From Cunninghamia lanceolata (taxonomy: Eukaryota; Streptophyta; Pinopsida; Cupressales; Cupressaceae): 64,000 nt of DNA. The stretch lies in NCBI GenBank assembly GCA_027924645.1, contig BSBN01001343.1, positions 248,001 to 312,000 on the forward strand, written 5' to 3'. A model generated the notes under the pieces. The model made no database searches. It saw only the letters and a program-made list of their open reading frames with translations, and had not been told where the DNA came from. Positions 11,729 through 23,112 of the stretch are shown piece by piece. Position numbers and translations under genes: made by a program. Every line of letters begins with the position of its first letter. The stretch's first letter is position 1.

Positions 11729-12662
11729 GTATTTTTGTGGGAGGTTTGTAAGACCTTGAACATTCCATGAAATATAGTTCATATATGGGGGTCAAGAGTC
11801 ATCTCCTTATTATCCAACTCGTCAAGAGCAGAATAATTGTTTTAAAACAAAGCATCATTTGTTGCAAAGCTTCTAATTTGGAAGCTGAGATGAACAAGTT
11901 GTCATTTGGATAACACAAATTATCCTTCTTCCAAGCACCCAAGAAGGTTGCAAGACCTCCTTTATCCAGTAGGATGAAGGGAAGGGTGGCATGCCATAGC
12001 AGCTAGCAGTTATGAACCTATTAAGGCCGCTAGTGGGGATTTGAAATCCTTCACTTCTCTAGACAACTCCCAGGGGGGAAATGGAAGATTTCCCAACATC
12101 AAAGGGTTTTGAAACAATCTTCATCATCGGAGTCCCCAAAGCAAAGGCTTTGGGGGCTGACTTGGAGGCACTTGAATTCTCTTTTCGTCAATTAACCACT
12201 ATGGACCATCCTTCCTCTTCTTTTGTAGGAGGAGATGGTCCCGAAGAGGGTTATGCCAAAGGTTTAGGGCATGGAGATGCCAAATGGTAGTCTCAAATCT
12301 TATGCTAAGAGGACTAGCAACGATAGCAAGTGTTGGACAAATTAATATACTAGACCCACTAGGAATAGCAGGTTTGGCCAACTTGTATATCCATAGAGTC
12401 TTTGAGATCTTTAGAGAGATCAACCTCAACATAGACACATTGGTGGGGATGAGATAAATAGAACCATTCAATTTATATGCATACAACAGTGTCAAGTGAG
12501 GACCTTATTTGGTGCAACAAATTCCAACAAGGTAAGGGAAGACCAGGGAACTTAACCCAAACATGAACTCGAAGGGACTTGTCATCCAAGACTATCAATT
12601 CATGAGTCCAAGGTTTGAAAATAAGAAGGGAAGAATGGACATGCCATGGGCCCCTGCTAAGG
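11729..12662 (-). repeat. Tandem unit 2 (934 bp)
   Basis: Same length as unit 1 with scattered substitutions. It encodes on the minus strand a frame at 12495-12199, the counterpart of 11561-11265. The junction with unit 1 reads CTGCTGAGG then GTATTTTTG, with no extra bases shared between the two flanks. Confidence 0.95.
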
Positions 12663-12697
12663 GTATTTTTGTGGGAGGTTTGTAAGACCTTGAACAT
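12473..12697 (-). pseudogene. LINE ORF1 (DUF4283-like) segment
   Basis: This frame contains SRGPWHVHSSLLIFKPW and LRVHVWVKFPGLPLPCW, which match the GPW..L.L..W and V.V(R)F.GLP blocks of DUF4283 domains at the start of plant LINE ORF1 proteins. The domain is thought to bind nucleic acid. The frame straddles the unit 2/3 junction, so its first residues come from endonuclease codons. Equivalent segments exist at about 11720 and 13580. The unique N-terminal part (FFFF-containing strand) lies at 13585-13680. Confidence 0.65.
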
Positions 12698-13584
12698 TCC
12701 ATGAAATGTAGTTCATATACGGGGGTTGAGAGTCATCTCCTTATTATCCAACTCATCAAGAGCAAAATAATTGTTCTAAAACAAAGCATCATTTGTTACA
12801 AAGCTTCCAATTTGGAAGCTGAGATGAACAAACTGTCATTTGGATAACACAAATTATCCTTCTTCAAGGTTGCAAGACCTCCTCTATCCAGTAGGATGAA
12901 GGGAAGGGTGGCATGCCATAGCAGCTAGCAGTTATGAACCAATTGAGGCCGCTAGTGGGGATTTGAAATCCTTCACTTCTCTAGACAACTCCCATGGGGG
13001 AAATGGAAGATTTCCCAACATCAAACGGTTTTGAAACAATCTTCATCATCAGAGTCCCCAAAGCAAAGGCTTTGGGGGCTGACTTGGAGGCACTTGAATT
13101 CTCTTTTCGTCAATTAACCACTATGGACCATCCTTCCTCTTCTTTTGTAGGAGGAGATGGTCCCGAAGAGGGTTATGCCAAAGGTTTAGGGCATGGAGAT
13201 GCCAAATGGTAGTCTCAAATCTTATGCTAAGAGGACTAGCAATGATAGCAAGTGTTGGACAAATTAATATACTAGACCCACTAGGAATAGCAGGTTTGGC
13301 CAACTTGTATATCCATAGAGTCTTTGAGATCTTTAGAGAGGTCAACCTCAACATAGACACATTGGTGGGGATGAGATAAATAGAACCATTCAATTTATAT
13401 GCATACAACAGTGTCGAGTGAGGACCTTATTTGGTGCAACAAATTCCAACAAGGTAAGGGAAGACCAGGGAACTTAACCCAAACATGAACTCGAAGGGAC
13501 TTGTCATCCAAGACTATCAAGTCATGAGTCCAAGGTTTGAAAATAAGAAGGGAAGAATGGACATGCCATGGGCCCCTGCTGAGG
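12663..13584 (-). repeat. Tandem unit 3 (922 bp)
   Basis: Differs from units 1 and 2 by a 12-bp deletion near 12866 (CCAAGCACCCAAG reduced) and scattered substitutions. It is the 5'-most unit in LINE orientation and joins the unique ORF1 N-terminus at 13585. Confidence 0.95.
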
Positions 13585-13707
13585 ACAACCTAAACATGGT
13601 TGGCCTCAACAAAATAAAAAAGAAAAAACTTTTGGTAAGGTTTTGCACAACATCAAGCCGAATCCCATGTGGGGACCAAACTTTACCGAATGATCTTGAT
13701 GGTGGAT

Positions 13708-14307
13708 TGTTAGGATTAAGGTGCTATCAACCTTGTAAATCCCTATGTACAATTAATTACTCCTAATATTATCTGTAAATCACCCATAAGGGGTGAGAGG
13801 TTTCACCAGCAATGGTCTTGTTTCAGCTACATGTTTATATCTGATCCTCGATGCTAATTCATCTGAAACCATATTTTATTTATATTTTATCATTGTGAAT
13901 CTGGACCATTCATCATTAGGTCACAGATCTGACGGTCGATATTTTGTCAGTTATCTTGCCCTAGAAGGCAACCCCCTTTTATAAGGATATTATACTACAT
14001 TTTTAGTAGATTTGAGAGTAAGAAGCGCCACTGGATTGAAGACTAAAGGAGAGAGGAAGTGCATGTATTGTAATCTCATATTTGAAGATAATACAACTTG
14101 GAGCCTCTTTTCTTGGTGGAGTTTTTTACCTGAAAGGGTTTTCTCCACATTACATATTGTCAAATGTGTTCATTTTTTTATGCATGTTATTTCTATGTAA
14201 TAGGTTTTATTTTCCATTGCAATCTCTATTGATTCTACATTGTTTAGAGGGCATATTAAGGTTTGAATCAGATTTTCATTGTGTGGTTTGCACCTTCATT
14301 TCTAACA
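13708..14307 (+). repeat. Copia 5' LTR (600 bp)
   Basis: Begins TGTTAGGATTAAGG and ends TTTCTAACA. Shared with 34843-35535 apart from substitutions (roughly 5-10% by eye in the parts compared) and a ~95-bp insertion in the latter. Short frames inside (13793-14318) are not genes. Confidence 0.95.
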
Positions 14308-14309
14308 TT

Positions 14310-14321
14310 TGGTATTAGAGC
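14310..14321 (+). other. Primer binding site (tRNA-iMet type)
   Basis: TGGTATTAGAGC begins two bases after the 5' LTR. It differs by one base from TGGTATCAGAGC, the complement of the 3' end of plant initiator tRNA-Met, which is used to prime minus-strand synthesis. Confidence 0.85.
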
Positions 14322-14416
14322 TTGGCCAATTTTGATTATTAGATGATAGTGTGAAGGTTTTTTAGCTACAGTGGGAGATTTGGTTGTTGTTTATTTGCAG
14401 ATCTTGTGTAGATATC

Positions 14417-15290
14417 ATGGCTTCATCCACTGTTGTGTCTACCTCTCGATTGGACATTGAAAAGTTCAATGGCATGGGGTACGAATTGTGGAAGCTGAAA
14501 ATGGATGATTTGCTAGAAGCAAGAAACTAGTGGTTGGATGTTACGAAAGAGAAGAAACCCAATGATGTTGCTCTTGATGAGTGGGAAAGACTAGATAAAA
14601 AGGCACGAGGTACAATCCTGATGTGTCTTACAGATTTTGTTCTACTGAATGTTGTGAGTGAGAAGTCTACACATAGCTTGTGGAAGCGTCTGGGTGAGAT
14701 CTACCAAGCCAAGAGTATGGTAAATAAGTTTTATCTAAAGCATAAGTTATTTTCCATGAAAATGAAAGAGGGTGAATCGGTTGCAGAGCATTTGAATTTG
14801 TATAATTTGTTATTAAGTCAAATAGCATCTATAGATGTTGAGGTGAATGAGGAAGATAAATGTATATTGCTTCTCTATTCTTTGGCTGAGTCATGGGATA
14901 ATGTTATTTAGCTATCACTACTAACCTCATAGATCTGAAGCTGGATGCTCTTGTTTCAGTTCTGCTATCACATGAATTGAGGAAGAAAAGTTTGGATAGT
15001 TTAGGGGATGCTCTCAATGTCAAGGGAAGGTCTATGGAAAGAGGACCAAAAGGAGATCAGAAGGGGTCTAAAGACAAGTCTAAGGGCCGTTCTAAGACTC
15101 CTGGAAAGAAGAATAGAGTCAAGTGTTGGAACTATGGAAAGAGAGGACATGTGAAAAAGGAATGTAGAAACCCAAAGAAACAATGGGATTCCACAACTGA
15201 TAAGTCTTCGAATGCAGGTGATGAGGTTTTACTTTCTACATGTAATGTTCTTTCTCATGATCATTGGTTGGTTGACTCGAGATGCTAATA
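14417..15290 (+). pseudogene. Copia gag with zinc knuckle, broken
   Basis: Starts at ATG 14417 (MASSTVVSTSRLDIEKFNG), the usual gag opening for this Copia group. A TAG at 14528-14530 interrupts the frame, which then runs to 14911. A one-base shift near 14908 moves to the frame at 14977-15288. The retrotransposon gag domain (SLWKRLGEIYQAKSMVNKF) is at about 14680-14745. The knuckle near 15123 reads CWNYGKRGHVKKEC, where the second Cys of CX2CX4HX4C is Tyr. The protease start reads WLVDSR, with Arg in place of the Gly of the catalytic DSG. Confidence 0.85.
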
Positions 15291-15399
15291 CCGCATGACC
15301 CTGCATAAAGAATGGTTTTCCACATACGAGGAGTATGATGGAGGAAATGTGTACCTCAGGGAAAATTCTACATATCCTATTGTTGTATGAGGGAAGGTA

Positions 15400-16162
15400 A
15401 TGTTGGGTTTCAGTGATGGGAGAATTAAAACCCTCCTTGGTGTTTTGCATGTTCTTGGATTGGCTAGAAATTTGATTTCTATTTCAAATTTGAATGATTT
15501 GGGAACACATGTGACATTTGATAATCATGGCTATAGATTGGTGAGAGGAAACTTGGTGGTAGTGAAGGGGAAAAGATTGGGAACACTATTTAAGCTAGAA
15601 GCCACTACTGTTTGTAATGCCTCTTATGTATCTGAGGCTAATACTAAAAATACATGTATGTTGTGGCACCGTAGATTGGGACACATAAGTCAGTATGGTT
15701 TAAAGACTATTTTAAATAAATAATTGTTAGACGGTTTGTCCTATTCTGATGAGTTTCAAATTTTGTGAACATTATGTGTTTGGAAAACAAAATAGATCTC
15801 TATTTCCTTTAGGCAGTAATAAATCTAATGATAAATTGGAACTTATTCATTCAGATGTTTTTGGTCCAGTGGATGTTGAATCAATTAAAAAATCTAGATA
15901 TTTTGTTTCCTTCATTGATGATGTCTCAAGGTTTACCTGGATTTATTTTATGTGTCACAAATATGAAGTTTTCACTAAGTTTAAGGAATTTAAATCCTTA
16001 GTTGAAAATCGATTAGATTATAAGATAAAGGTTTTGAGATCTGACAATAGAGGGGAATACTGTTCTAAGGAATTTGATGAATTCTATAAGCATGTGAAAG
16101 TATTGTTAGATAGAAAACTACTCTATATACTCCACAACAGAATGGAGTGGCAGAAAGGATGA
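15400..16162 (+). pseudogene. Copia protease C-term, GAG-pre-integrase and integrase core
   Basis: 15400-15723 holds the protease C-terminus (GVLHVLGLARNLISISNL) and the pre-integrase zinc-binding region (MLWHRRLGHIS). After TAA and a shift, 15749-16162 holds the integrase core with LELIHSDVFGPV (first Asp), FVSFIDDVSRFTWIYF and LRSDNRGEYCS (second Asp). The third catalytic residue region follows with further stops. Integrase would insert the cDNA. Confidence 0.85.
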
Positions 16163-16959
16163 ATTGGACAATAATGGAAAGAGCCAGAAGTATGTTGAGT
16201 AAATCATAATTGAACAAATGTTTTTGGGTAGAAGTTGTGTGTACTACAAACTACTTGATTAACAGATCTCTATGTAAGGCTCTTGTTTCAACTCCTTATG
16301 AAATGTGGATAGGTAAGAAACTTTATGTTTCACATTGAAGGGTATTTGGTTGTGAGGCTTATGTCCATGTGCCTAAAGAAAAATGAACTAAGTTGGATCC
16401 AAAAGATGAAAAGTGTATTTTCATTGGATATGGTGATAATGTAAAAGGTTATAAGCTTTGAAATCCACTAACCCAAAAGATTGTCTATTCTAGAGATGTT
16501 ATTTTCAGGGAACTTAGTGTTATTTTAGAACTTGAACAACTAAAAGAAAAAGAAGAAAAGGTGAAGAGAGTGCACTTTGAATTAGAGCATGAAGATGCAC
16601 CTCAAGAAGAACATAATGATGGATTGGGGAGTGAAGAAGCAAAAGAAGACTTGAGTTAATGAGGAAGAATCTATTGTAACAGAAGAAGTTGGTACAGATG
16701 AGCATACAGAAGAACCTGAAGAGTCTTTTACTCCACCTCTGAGAAGATCCAAAAGACAATGGAACCTAGTTGACAGGTATAGCCCACCAGATTTCTGTTG
16801 TGTATCTTCTTTATTGAGTACTGATGATGAGCCTAGATCCTACAAGGAAACTATGCATGCAGATGATAGTGAGTCTTGGTAATTAGCCATGCAGGAAGAG
16901 ATGATGGCTTTAGACTCTTGCAACACCTAGGATCTTGTTCGTTTGCCCAAAGGAAGAAA

Positions 16960-17660
16960 GGACATAGGTTGTAAGTGGGTCTTCAAGAAGAAGTTTGGAG
17001 CATACGGTTCATTGGAGAAGTACAAGGCTAGACTGGTAGCCAAGGGCTACTCCCAGAGAGAGGGAGTTGATTTTAGTGAAATATTCTCTCCTATTGTTAA
17101 ATGAACTTCTATCAGATTTCTCTTACCCATTACTACAGCTCTTGATTGGGAAATAGAGCAAATGGATGTTAAGATTGCATTCTTGCATGGAGATCTTGAG
17201 GAATAAATTTACATGCAACAGCCTACAGATTTCGAGGTAAAAGGGAAAGAACATTGGGTTTGCAGATTGAAGAGGTCTCTTTATGGTCTGAAACAGTCCC
17301 CTAAAATGTGGTACCATAAATTTGATTCATTTGTGTTGAAAATGGGTTTTGTTAGAAGTGAGGAGGATCACTGTGTTTACATTCATTGTATTGATGATTC
17401 TATTCCGATCATTGCATTGTATGTTGATGACATGTTAGTTTTTAGCAATACTAAGGGTATGATCAGTGAGTTGAAAGCCCAACTTTTAGGTGCATTTGAA
17501 ATGAAGGATCTTGGAGCTACCAGGTATGTTTTGGTTATGGAGATCAAAAGGGATAGAGGTAATAGAAATCTTTGGTTGTCTCAAAGTAAGTATGTGAATG
17601 CCATTTTGTAGAGATTTAGTATGTAGGATTGTAACCTAGTTAGAGTTCCTTTACCCATTG
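16960..17660 (+). pseudogene. Copia reverse transcriptase remnant
   Basis: The first RT block lies at about 16965-17100 ([23 protein letters not shown]), with a TGA near 17102 and a TAA near 17204. The frame 17213-17611 includes LKRSLYGLKQSPKMWY and the catalytic YVDDMLVF intact. RT breaks off at 17660, where the Gypsy-like element begins. Its continuation is at 34051. Confidence 0.9.
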
Positions 17661-17665
17661 GTACT

Positions 17666-18622
17666 TGTAGACACCTAAAATTGGACTGCTCTATAGACCA
17701 ATTTTCTCTACCTCGCACTAATCTACTCCCCCAATCTGCATATCCCTGGTGATCAATTAATTCACCTAATTAGCCCATTTAACCTTACAACCCTAATCCC
17801 TATCAATTGAATGAATATTCTTAATATTCATTTAATTGATTTATCCATTTCCCTAAATCTCTATTAATCCTGATTATGTAATTAATCATGCTTAAGTTAA
17901 TTAAGAAAACACTTAATTAACCTTGTCCCCCACTCATCCACTAACCTGAATATAATATTCAGATGTCTCCCACTCACTCCCAATCAACTGAATTTAATAT
18001 TCAGATGTCTCCCACTCACTCCCACTCACTGAATTTAATATTCAGATGTTTCCCACTCACTGAATTTAATATTCAGTTGTCCCCCGTTATCCTTCACTCT
18101 CCCCAAAGATGAATTATTTATTCATCCACTTCTCCACTCTTCCCAAAATAGGAATATTTAATTCATCCACTAAGGAATAAAAGAATCACTTTTATTCCTA
18201 GCCCTTGATCTTGTCAATTGAATCCTCACCATTGATCCTCATCTCCAAAATCCTATAAATAGGACCCCTCTCTAAGCCATTAGGGAGAGCATTCCATGCA
18301 CCAAATCTCTACCCAAATCTCTCCAGAGAGACCTCTGAGATACATCAAACCTCTATCCAAATCTCTCCAAGAGACCACTTCAGGGTACCAAACCTCTGTC
18401 CAAATCTTGGCCCAATCTTATCCAATCAATCATCCAATCTCATCTACATTGTGTTGTGAGCATTTGAGCAATCCACATTTACACACGAATCAAGGAATCA
18501 TCTAAGGAGCTCTATTGGGTGCAAGCTCCTTCCCGCATAGATTTATGAGGTCTTCATGAAGGTATAATCGTTTGTTTATGCAATAGATTAGTTATTATCT
18601 TCAGTTGATTTCATTGATCACA
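17666..18622 (+). repeat. LTR of the middle element, 5' copy (957 bp)
   Basis: Pairs with 33101-34045. Contains TATAAATAG at about 18254-18262 as a likely core promoter, and several direct repeats of a GAATTTAATATTCAGATG-like motif (17950-18085). The sequence after the LTR (TTTTGGCATGCCCG) is not the iMet site used by the Copia elements. Confidence 0.95.
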
Positions 18623-19926
18623 TTTTGGCATGCCCGAAAACATAACCGCTAGAAGCAACCTGCAGCATGTGACTAGGTAAACACTAACCGCCAGTGGTTA
18701 GTCTTTTTTTTAATAGTCAATTAGCCCTTTTGTGCCTCCTACATGCTGAAATTGGTTGTTTTTTTCAAATTTCCATAACTTTTGCAAACGGAGATGGATT
18801 TTTGCAAACAAATAGTCATCAGAAAGAGGACTCTGAGCACTTCAAGGTTGTGAGGTTTTTATTAGGTGATGATACCTTTTTCCCACCTTTTTTATCATTC
18901 GAAGTCAAAGTTCATTGCAAACTTCAAATCGTCATATCTGTTGCATTTTGAACGATTTTTCACGAATTTTTTTTTCAAATTGCATAGAATTTCATGTAGA
19001 ATCTATTCATGCAATCAGTTTTCTTATATCAGTTCTTTTTTCATCAAGTTTTCTTAGATTCTTGATTTTTGCATCACAATCTATTTGGCTAGTCTACTTG
19101 CTTTGTTTTTGGTTTCGTGACTTGCAGGTGATCATTCGGGACTGGAGTAACATCCGGAGTAGCCTACACATCAATTTGGATAGTGATTTAATCAGGTGTC
19201 TTCGTTTCATCCTTTATCTCATAATCTTGTTTTCATCACACATTTCAATTTGGGCCTCTAAAATGAACATTGTTTGATCAAACACATTGAAATCAGGCTT
19301 AAAACAAATCAGTGTCTTCAATCACACCTTGAAATTGGGGCTAAAAAGAACCATTGTTTGATGTGTTTTCATCACATTTCAATTTTCTAAGGTCAATTAA
19401 TCAACTGTGAGTGTGAATCACGTGGGTGTGTGTATTCTCTCTCCTCGCACCACAAGGTGATCTTGGAGATCAAAAACACCTCACCTAATTCGCTTTTGTC
19501 TACCCTATCCTAGGAGGCCTGCTAGGGGATTTCATCACCCCTAGGGACGACCTCATTCAAGGTTGAATCGAAAGACACCCTCTTTGAAATTAGAATCCTA
19601 TCACTCTCGGCTAAGCCCCAAAGAACTTTCTACCTTTGGGAAGTGAAGGTGAAGGGTGGGTTACCCCCTTCTCCTGGCTATGTGGCAAGATTTTTGTTTT
19701 CAAATTCCTAGTCAACCTCGTCTAAACATTGACCAAACCTAACTGGCCATACCTTACATCAAACTAGGCAATTAGGGCATGTTGAGTTGCTTTGCAAGTG
19801 TGCTTGTTTAATCATTATCATATTCTTCCAATTCAAAATAAAAAAGTTGCTTGTGTCTTGTGTGAGTGCTTCTTGTTTGTACATGTGATCAGTTGCTAAA
19901 CATTGCCAAATCAAACTACAACATCA

Positions 19927-22313
19927 ATGGCAAACAAATTAGAATATTTTGAACAAAAACTTCAATCTCTGCAAATGCAAATAAACTTCGGTCCCTCGCC
20001 CCAAGAGTGTATATAGCAATTCTTCAACAAATCCAAGTCTTACGACAAGAATTGACAAGCTTGCAAGTTGAACGGGCCAGTACTAGCTATGCCTCGTCCC
20101 AAAACCATACCTTCTTTTCCCATCTTAATGATACTATTGACAAGGCAATTGCCACTTCAAGAGGGAAATCATCTATCGCCCCGTCTACTAGTCCTCCTTC
20201 AACGTGTTCTAAGACACCTATCCCCAAGCATACTAGTTCTACAACATCACCACCATCTAGGTCCTCAAATTTTAAAGGGCCAACCAAAGAAGCCTCCGCT
20301 AAGTTTTGGGAAAAATATTTTTGAGATTTACACAGCAAAAGAAAAGCTAGGGAGAACTCTAAATCCACTCCTCCATCACCTCTTCCATGTATTCCTACAC
20401 CTACGAAGGATGTGATCCAAGGACTACTAGCTGAGAGTCAACCATGTCCTCAAAATTTGGTCCTTTACCTAATCAAAGATTCTTCCCATACCATGTCAAA
20501 TCCTCCAACCCCTTCATGTCATCCGGAACCCCTCAAGCCTATCCAAGAGCCCTCAATTCACATTCTTAGCTCTTCAAGCCCGTCATGTGACCAACAAGCC
20601 ATCAAGCCTATTCAAGAGTCTCCTATTATGAACCCAAGACAAGAGTCATCATGTTCTCATGGTGTTGACCAAGCGCCTTCCACTTCCATTCAAGCAACCC
20701 AAGAAGTATGTCAAGAGTTTAATCCTAAGCATGTGGAAACATTAAGCCCTAGTCCAACTCAAGATCAAATCCTTTTCATGCAACCTGTCCATAATATGTG
20801 TCTTTTCTATGATCAAGATGATAGCCATAATGATGAATCTATCCATGAACCACTTGATCCTAGTCATACCCCTCCAACTATCCATGAACAAGACACCCAA
20901 GACCTACATGCTTTATCTAATGAAAGTCTTGTTGACCTACTTCAGCATTCACCCCGTTTCATGGCCTTCCTTCAAAGCAAAGAGATCTCTTCCTCTAGCC
21001 ATGATCCCACAACATCCACTTGTCATGATGAGACACTTGTTCCCCAAGTAAGCATAAAAGATCAAACAAATCACATGGATCTTAGTGAACACAATGCTAA
21101 TCACGATCCTAATGATTCTCCTTCACCATCCATTATTGACCATGCTACCAAGCCTCCACCATATATCCTTGGTCTTACTACCTTCATGCCTGAATGTTCT
21201 TTCTTAGAACACGAGCAACCATTATCCACTATCTCACATTCTCCATCCAATAAAGAATTCGTGTCTAGTGTTCCACCTACGCATAATCCCGTTGTCCACC
21301 GTATACTCTAGCATATGAACTATCAAGGTAAAGGCTTAGGCCTTCATGAACAAGGTATTTTGGAACCTATCCATGTCAACGTCCCTCCACCTTCATACGG
21401 CCTTGGATACATACCCCAAGGTGCACAAACTCAAGATGTTGGTACTTCCTCCACTCCTCCTAAGTCTACTACTTTCCATCACAAACCCTATCATATCCCC
21501 AAAACATATGTCACCATTCCACCTCCATCATCCTACAATTGTCAACAGCATGTGACCATACACTTTCCACCATCCATTTTACCTCCACTCCTAACTCCCA
21601 ATGTCCCTCCATCCACATTGCCACCGTTGCTTCTGACACCTAACATACCTCTCATTCATACGTATCCTTACATCCCTCAACATGGCCAACAAAAGCACAC
21701 ATCATTTAAGCATACAACTTCCAATCATTCCATCCACTCCACCCAGCCCATGGGATTCCAAAGCAAAAAGTTTGATGCCTTTATCCATAAAGCTAAAAAT
21801 CCTACCAAAAATCCTAATGGTCTGCATACCTTAGGATATAAAGAATCAAAATCAAAGCAAAGTTCATCTAAACAGCCATCTCAACCCTTACCTCCAAATG
21901 CAAAGCTCAAAAGCAAAATGGTTTGGGTTCCTAAGAACATAGCTAGCAAGTCAAATGAGGCATCCTCATTCACATCTCAAGAATCCCAATCGCCTCTTTC
22001 CATCCAAAAGCCTACTTCCATCAAAGAATTCCATTCCGTTCAAAAATCCCACAAGCAAAACAAAAGCACTAAAAATACTAAATCTATGTGGGTTCCTAAA
22101 TCACTTCATCCACCATCTCCTAAGCAAACATCTCCATTGCTTCCTACACCACCATATCATCAAAAGCTTCAATGTTTATCACGGTGTGTGCAGTCGTTGG
22201 TCATGGTTCCTTTGCACTTCACAACACCTCCACATAACTACATCTCCCCATCTTACATTCATTATCCTACACATCTGCCTCATCCTATGCCTATGGTCCA
22301 TGTTGTTGCATAA
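19927..22313 (+). pseudogene. Pro/Ser/Thr-rich ORF of the middle element with G-patch-like motif
   Basis: The likely start is ATG 19927 (MANKLEYFEQKLQSLQMQ, coiled-coil-like). One frameshift near 20000 leads into a single frame running 20007-22313, interrupted only by TGA at 20322 and TAG at 21309. Together this is about 795 codons, very rich in Pro, Ser, Thr and His. After the TAG comes NYQGKGLGLHEQGILEPI, which resembles the G-patch-like segment (GxGLGxxxQGI) seen in some plant Gypsy polyproteins, as I recall. No zinc knuckle or enzyme motif is visible. It may be a gag-like or linker protein; function unknown. Confidence 0.6.
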
Positions 22314-23112
22314 GCCTTCCTTCCATATTCTGCATCATTATCCACTATCTACCTATGCCATACCACTTTCATCCGATCCCCTACCAACATCTATGAGAGC
22401 ACTGGACATGGTCCATTCAACAGTATCTATTTAGCGGGACTATCCCCTTTCAGAGAACTATATGCCAATGTCTTTCCATATCCACCTTCTCCAATCCCAA
22501 TATTCAAAAAAAAAAGAAGAAAAAAATAAAAAAGTAAAGAAAAATCCTTTCATCCAATGGTGAAAACTTGGCAAACAGGCACCTTGGATAAGTACCATGA
22601 TGAAAACCTGGCAAACAAGCGTCATGTGTATGTTGATCTTCTGTGTCACCTACACTTGGGGGCACCTTGTCTCATCGGCATATCACTCTTCTCCTACCAA
22701 TTTCCTTTCATACCATTTCCTATCCTATCCTCTATCTGTTGCATACCTATCCTATCTCGTCCATCCATCCAAACTTCCTTTCCTCTATTATTTGGTCTTA
22801 ATAAAGATTGGGGGTACAATGTTGACAAATGTTTTGAAAGGCTCTTGACATACCTTATCCCTCCAAAACATGCAAATCCTTCATCTTCCTATCATCTTAG
22901 GCATTGTCATGAAAACTCCTACATACTCTACCTACAATGGGGTATTTTATACTTATGCGACATAGTCCTTGGAGATCACATCCTTGGTTGCTTCTACCTA
23001 CCCATTCCATTCACCCATACATCTACCTATCCGTGGTGGTTTCCTTGTCATCAGTATCATCTGACCCATATCGGTTCCATATCGTGTCTTATCTGATCCA
23101 TATCTATTCCAT

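Larger units (their letters stand above)
6490..13690 (-). mobile_element. L1-type LINE, degenerate, with triplicated ORF1/EN segment
   Basis: Minus-strand coding order is ORF1 with a DUF4283-like domain (from ~13690), apurinic endonuclease (10848-10270), reverse transcriptase (about 9440-8690) and C-terminal region (8085-6490), as in plant L1 elements. All frames carry stops and shifts. The 3' terminal coding ends near 6490 in a conserved-looking cysteine-containing tail (GCALLPTKTFL). There is no clear poly(A) or target duplication. The 5' end is close to 13690 with no 5' UTR recognised, so it may be 5'-truncated. Confidence 0.75.

Noticed and set aside
10972..13212. Repeated 68-72-aa plus-strand frames in the tandem array
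   Set aside because: They are antisense to LINE ORF1, and the minus strand carries the recognisable DUF4283 and endonuclease motifs.
10795..13584. CRISPR-like or satellite array
   Set aside because: Units are 934 bp, only three copies, and carry LINE coding; neither CRISPR nor satellite.
17951..18085. GAATTTAATATTCAG repeats as a regulatory operator array
   Set aside because: They occur in both LTRs in AT-rich sequence; without binding data this is only a short LTR repeat.
20087..20368. 93-aa minus-strand open frame opposite the Pro/Ser-rich ORF
   Set aside because: It is the antisense of the low-complexity coding frame; no motif and no independent support.
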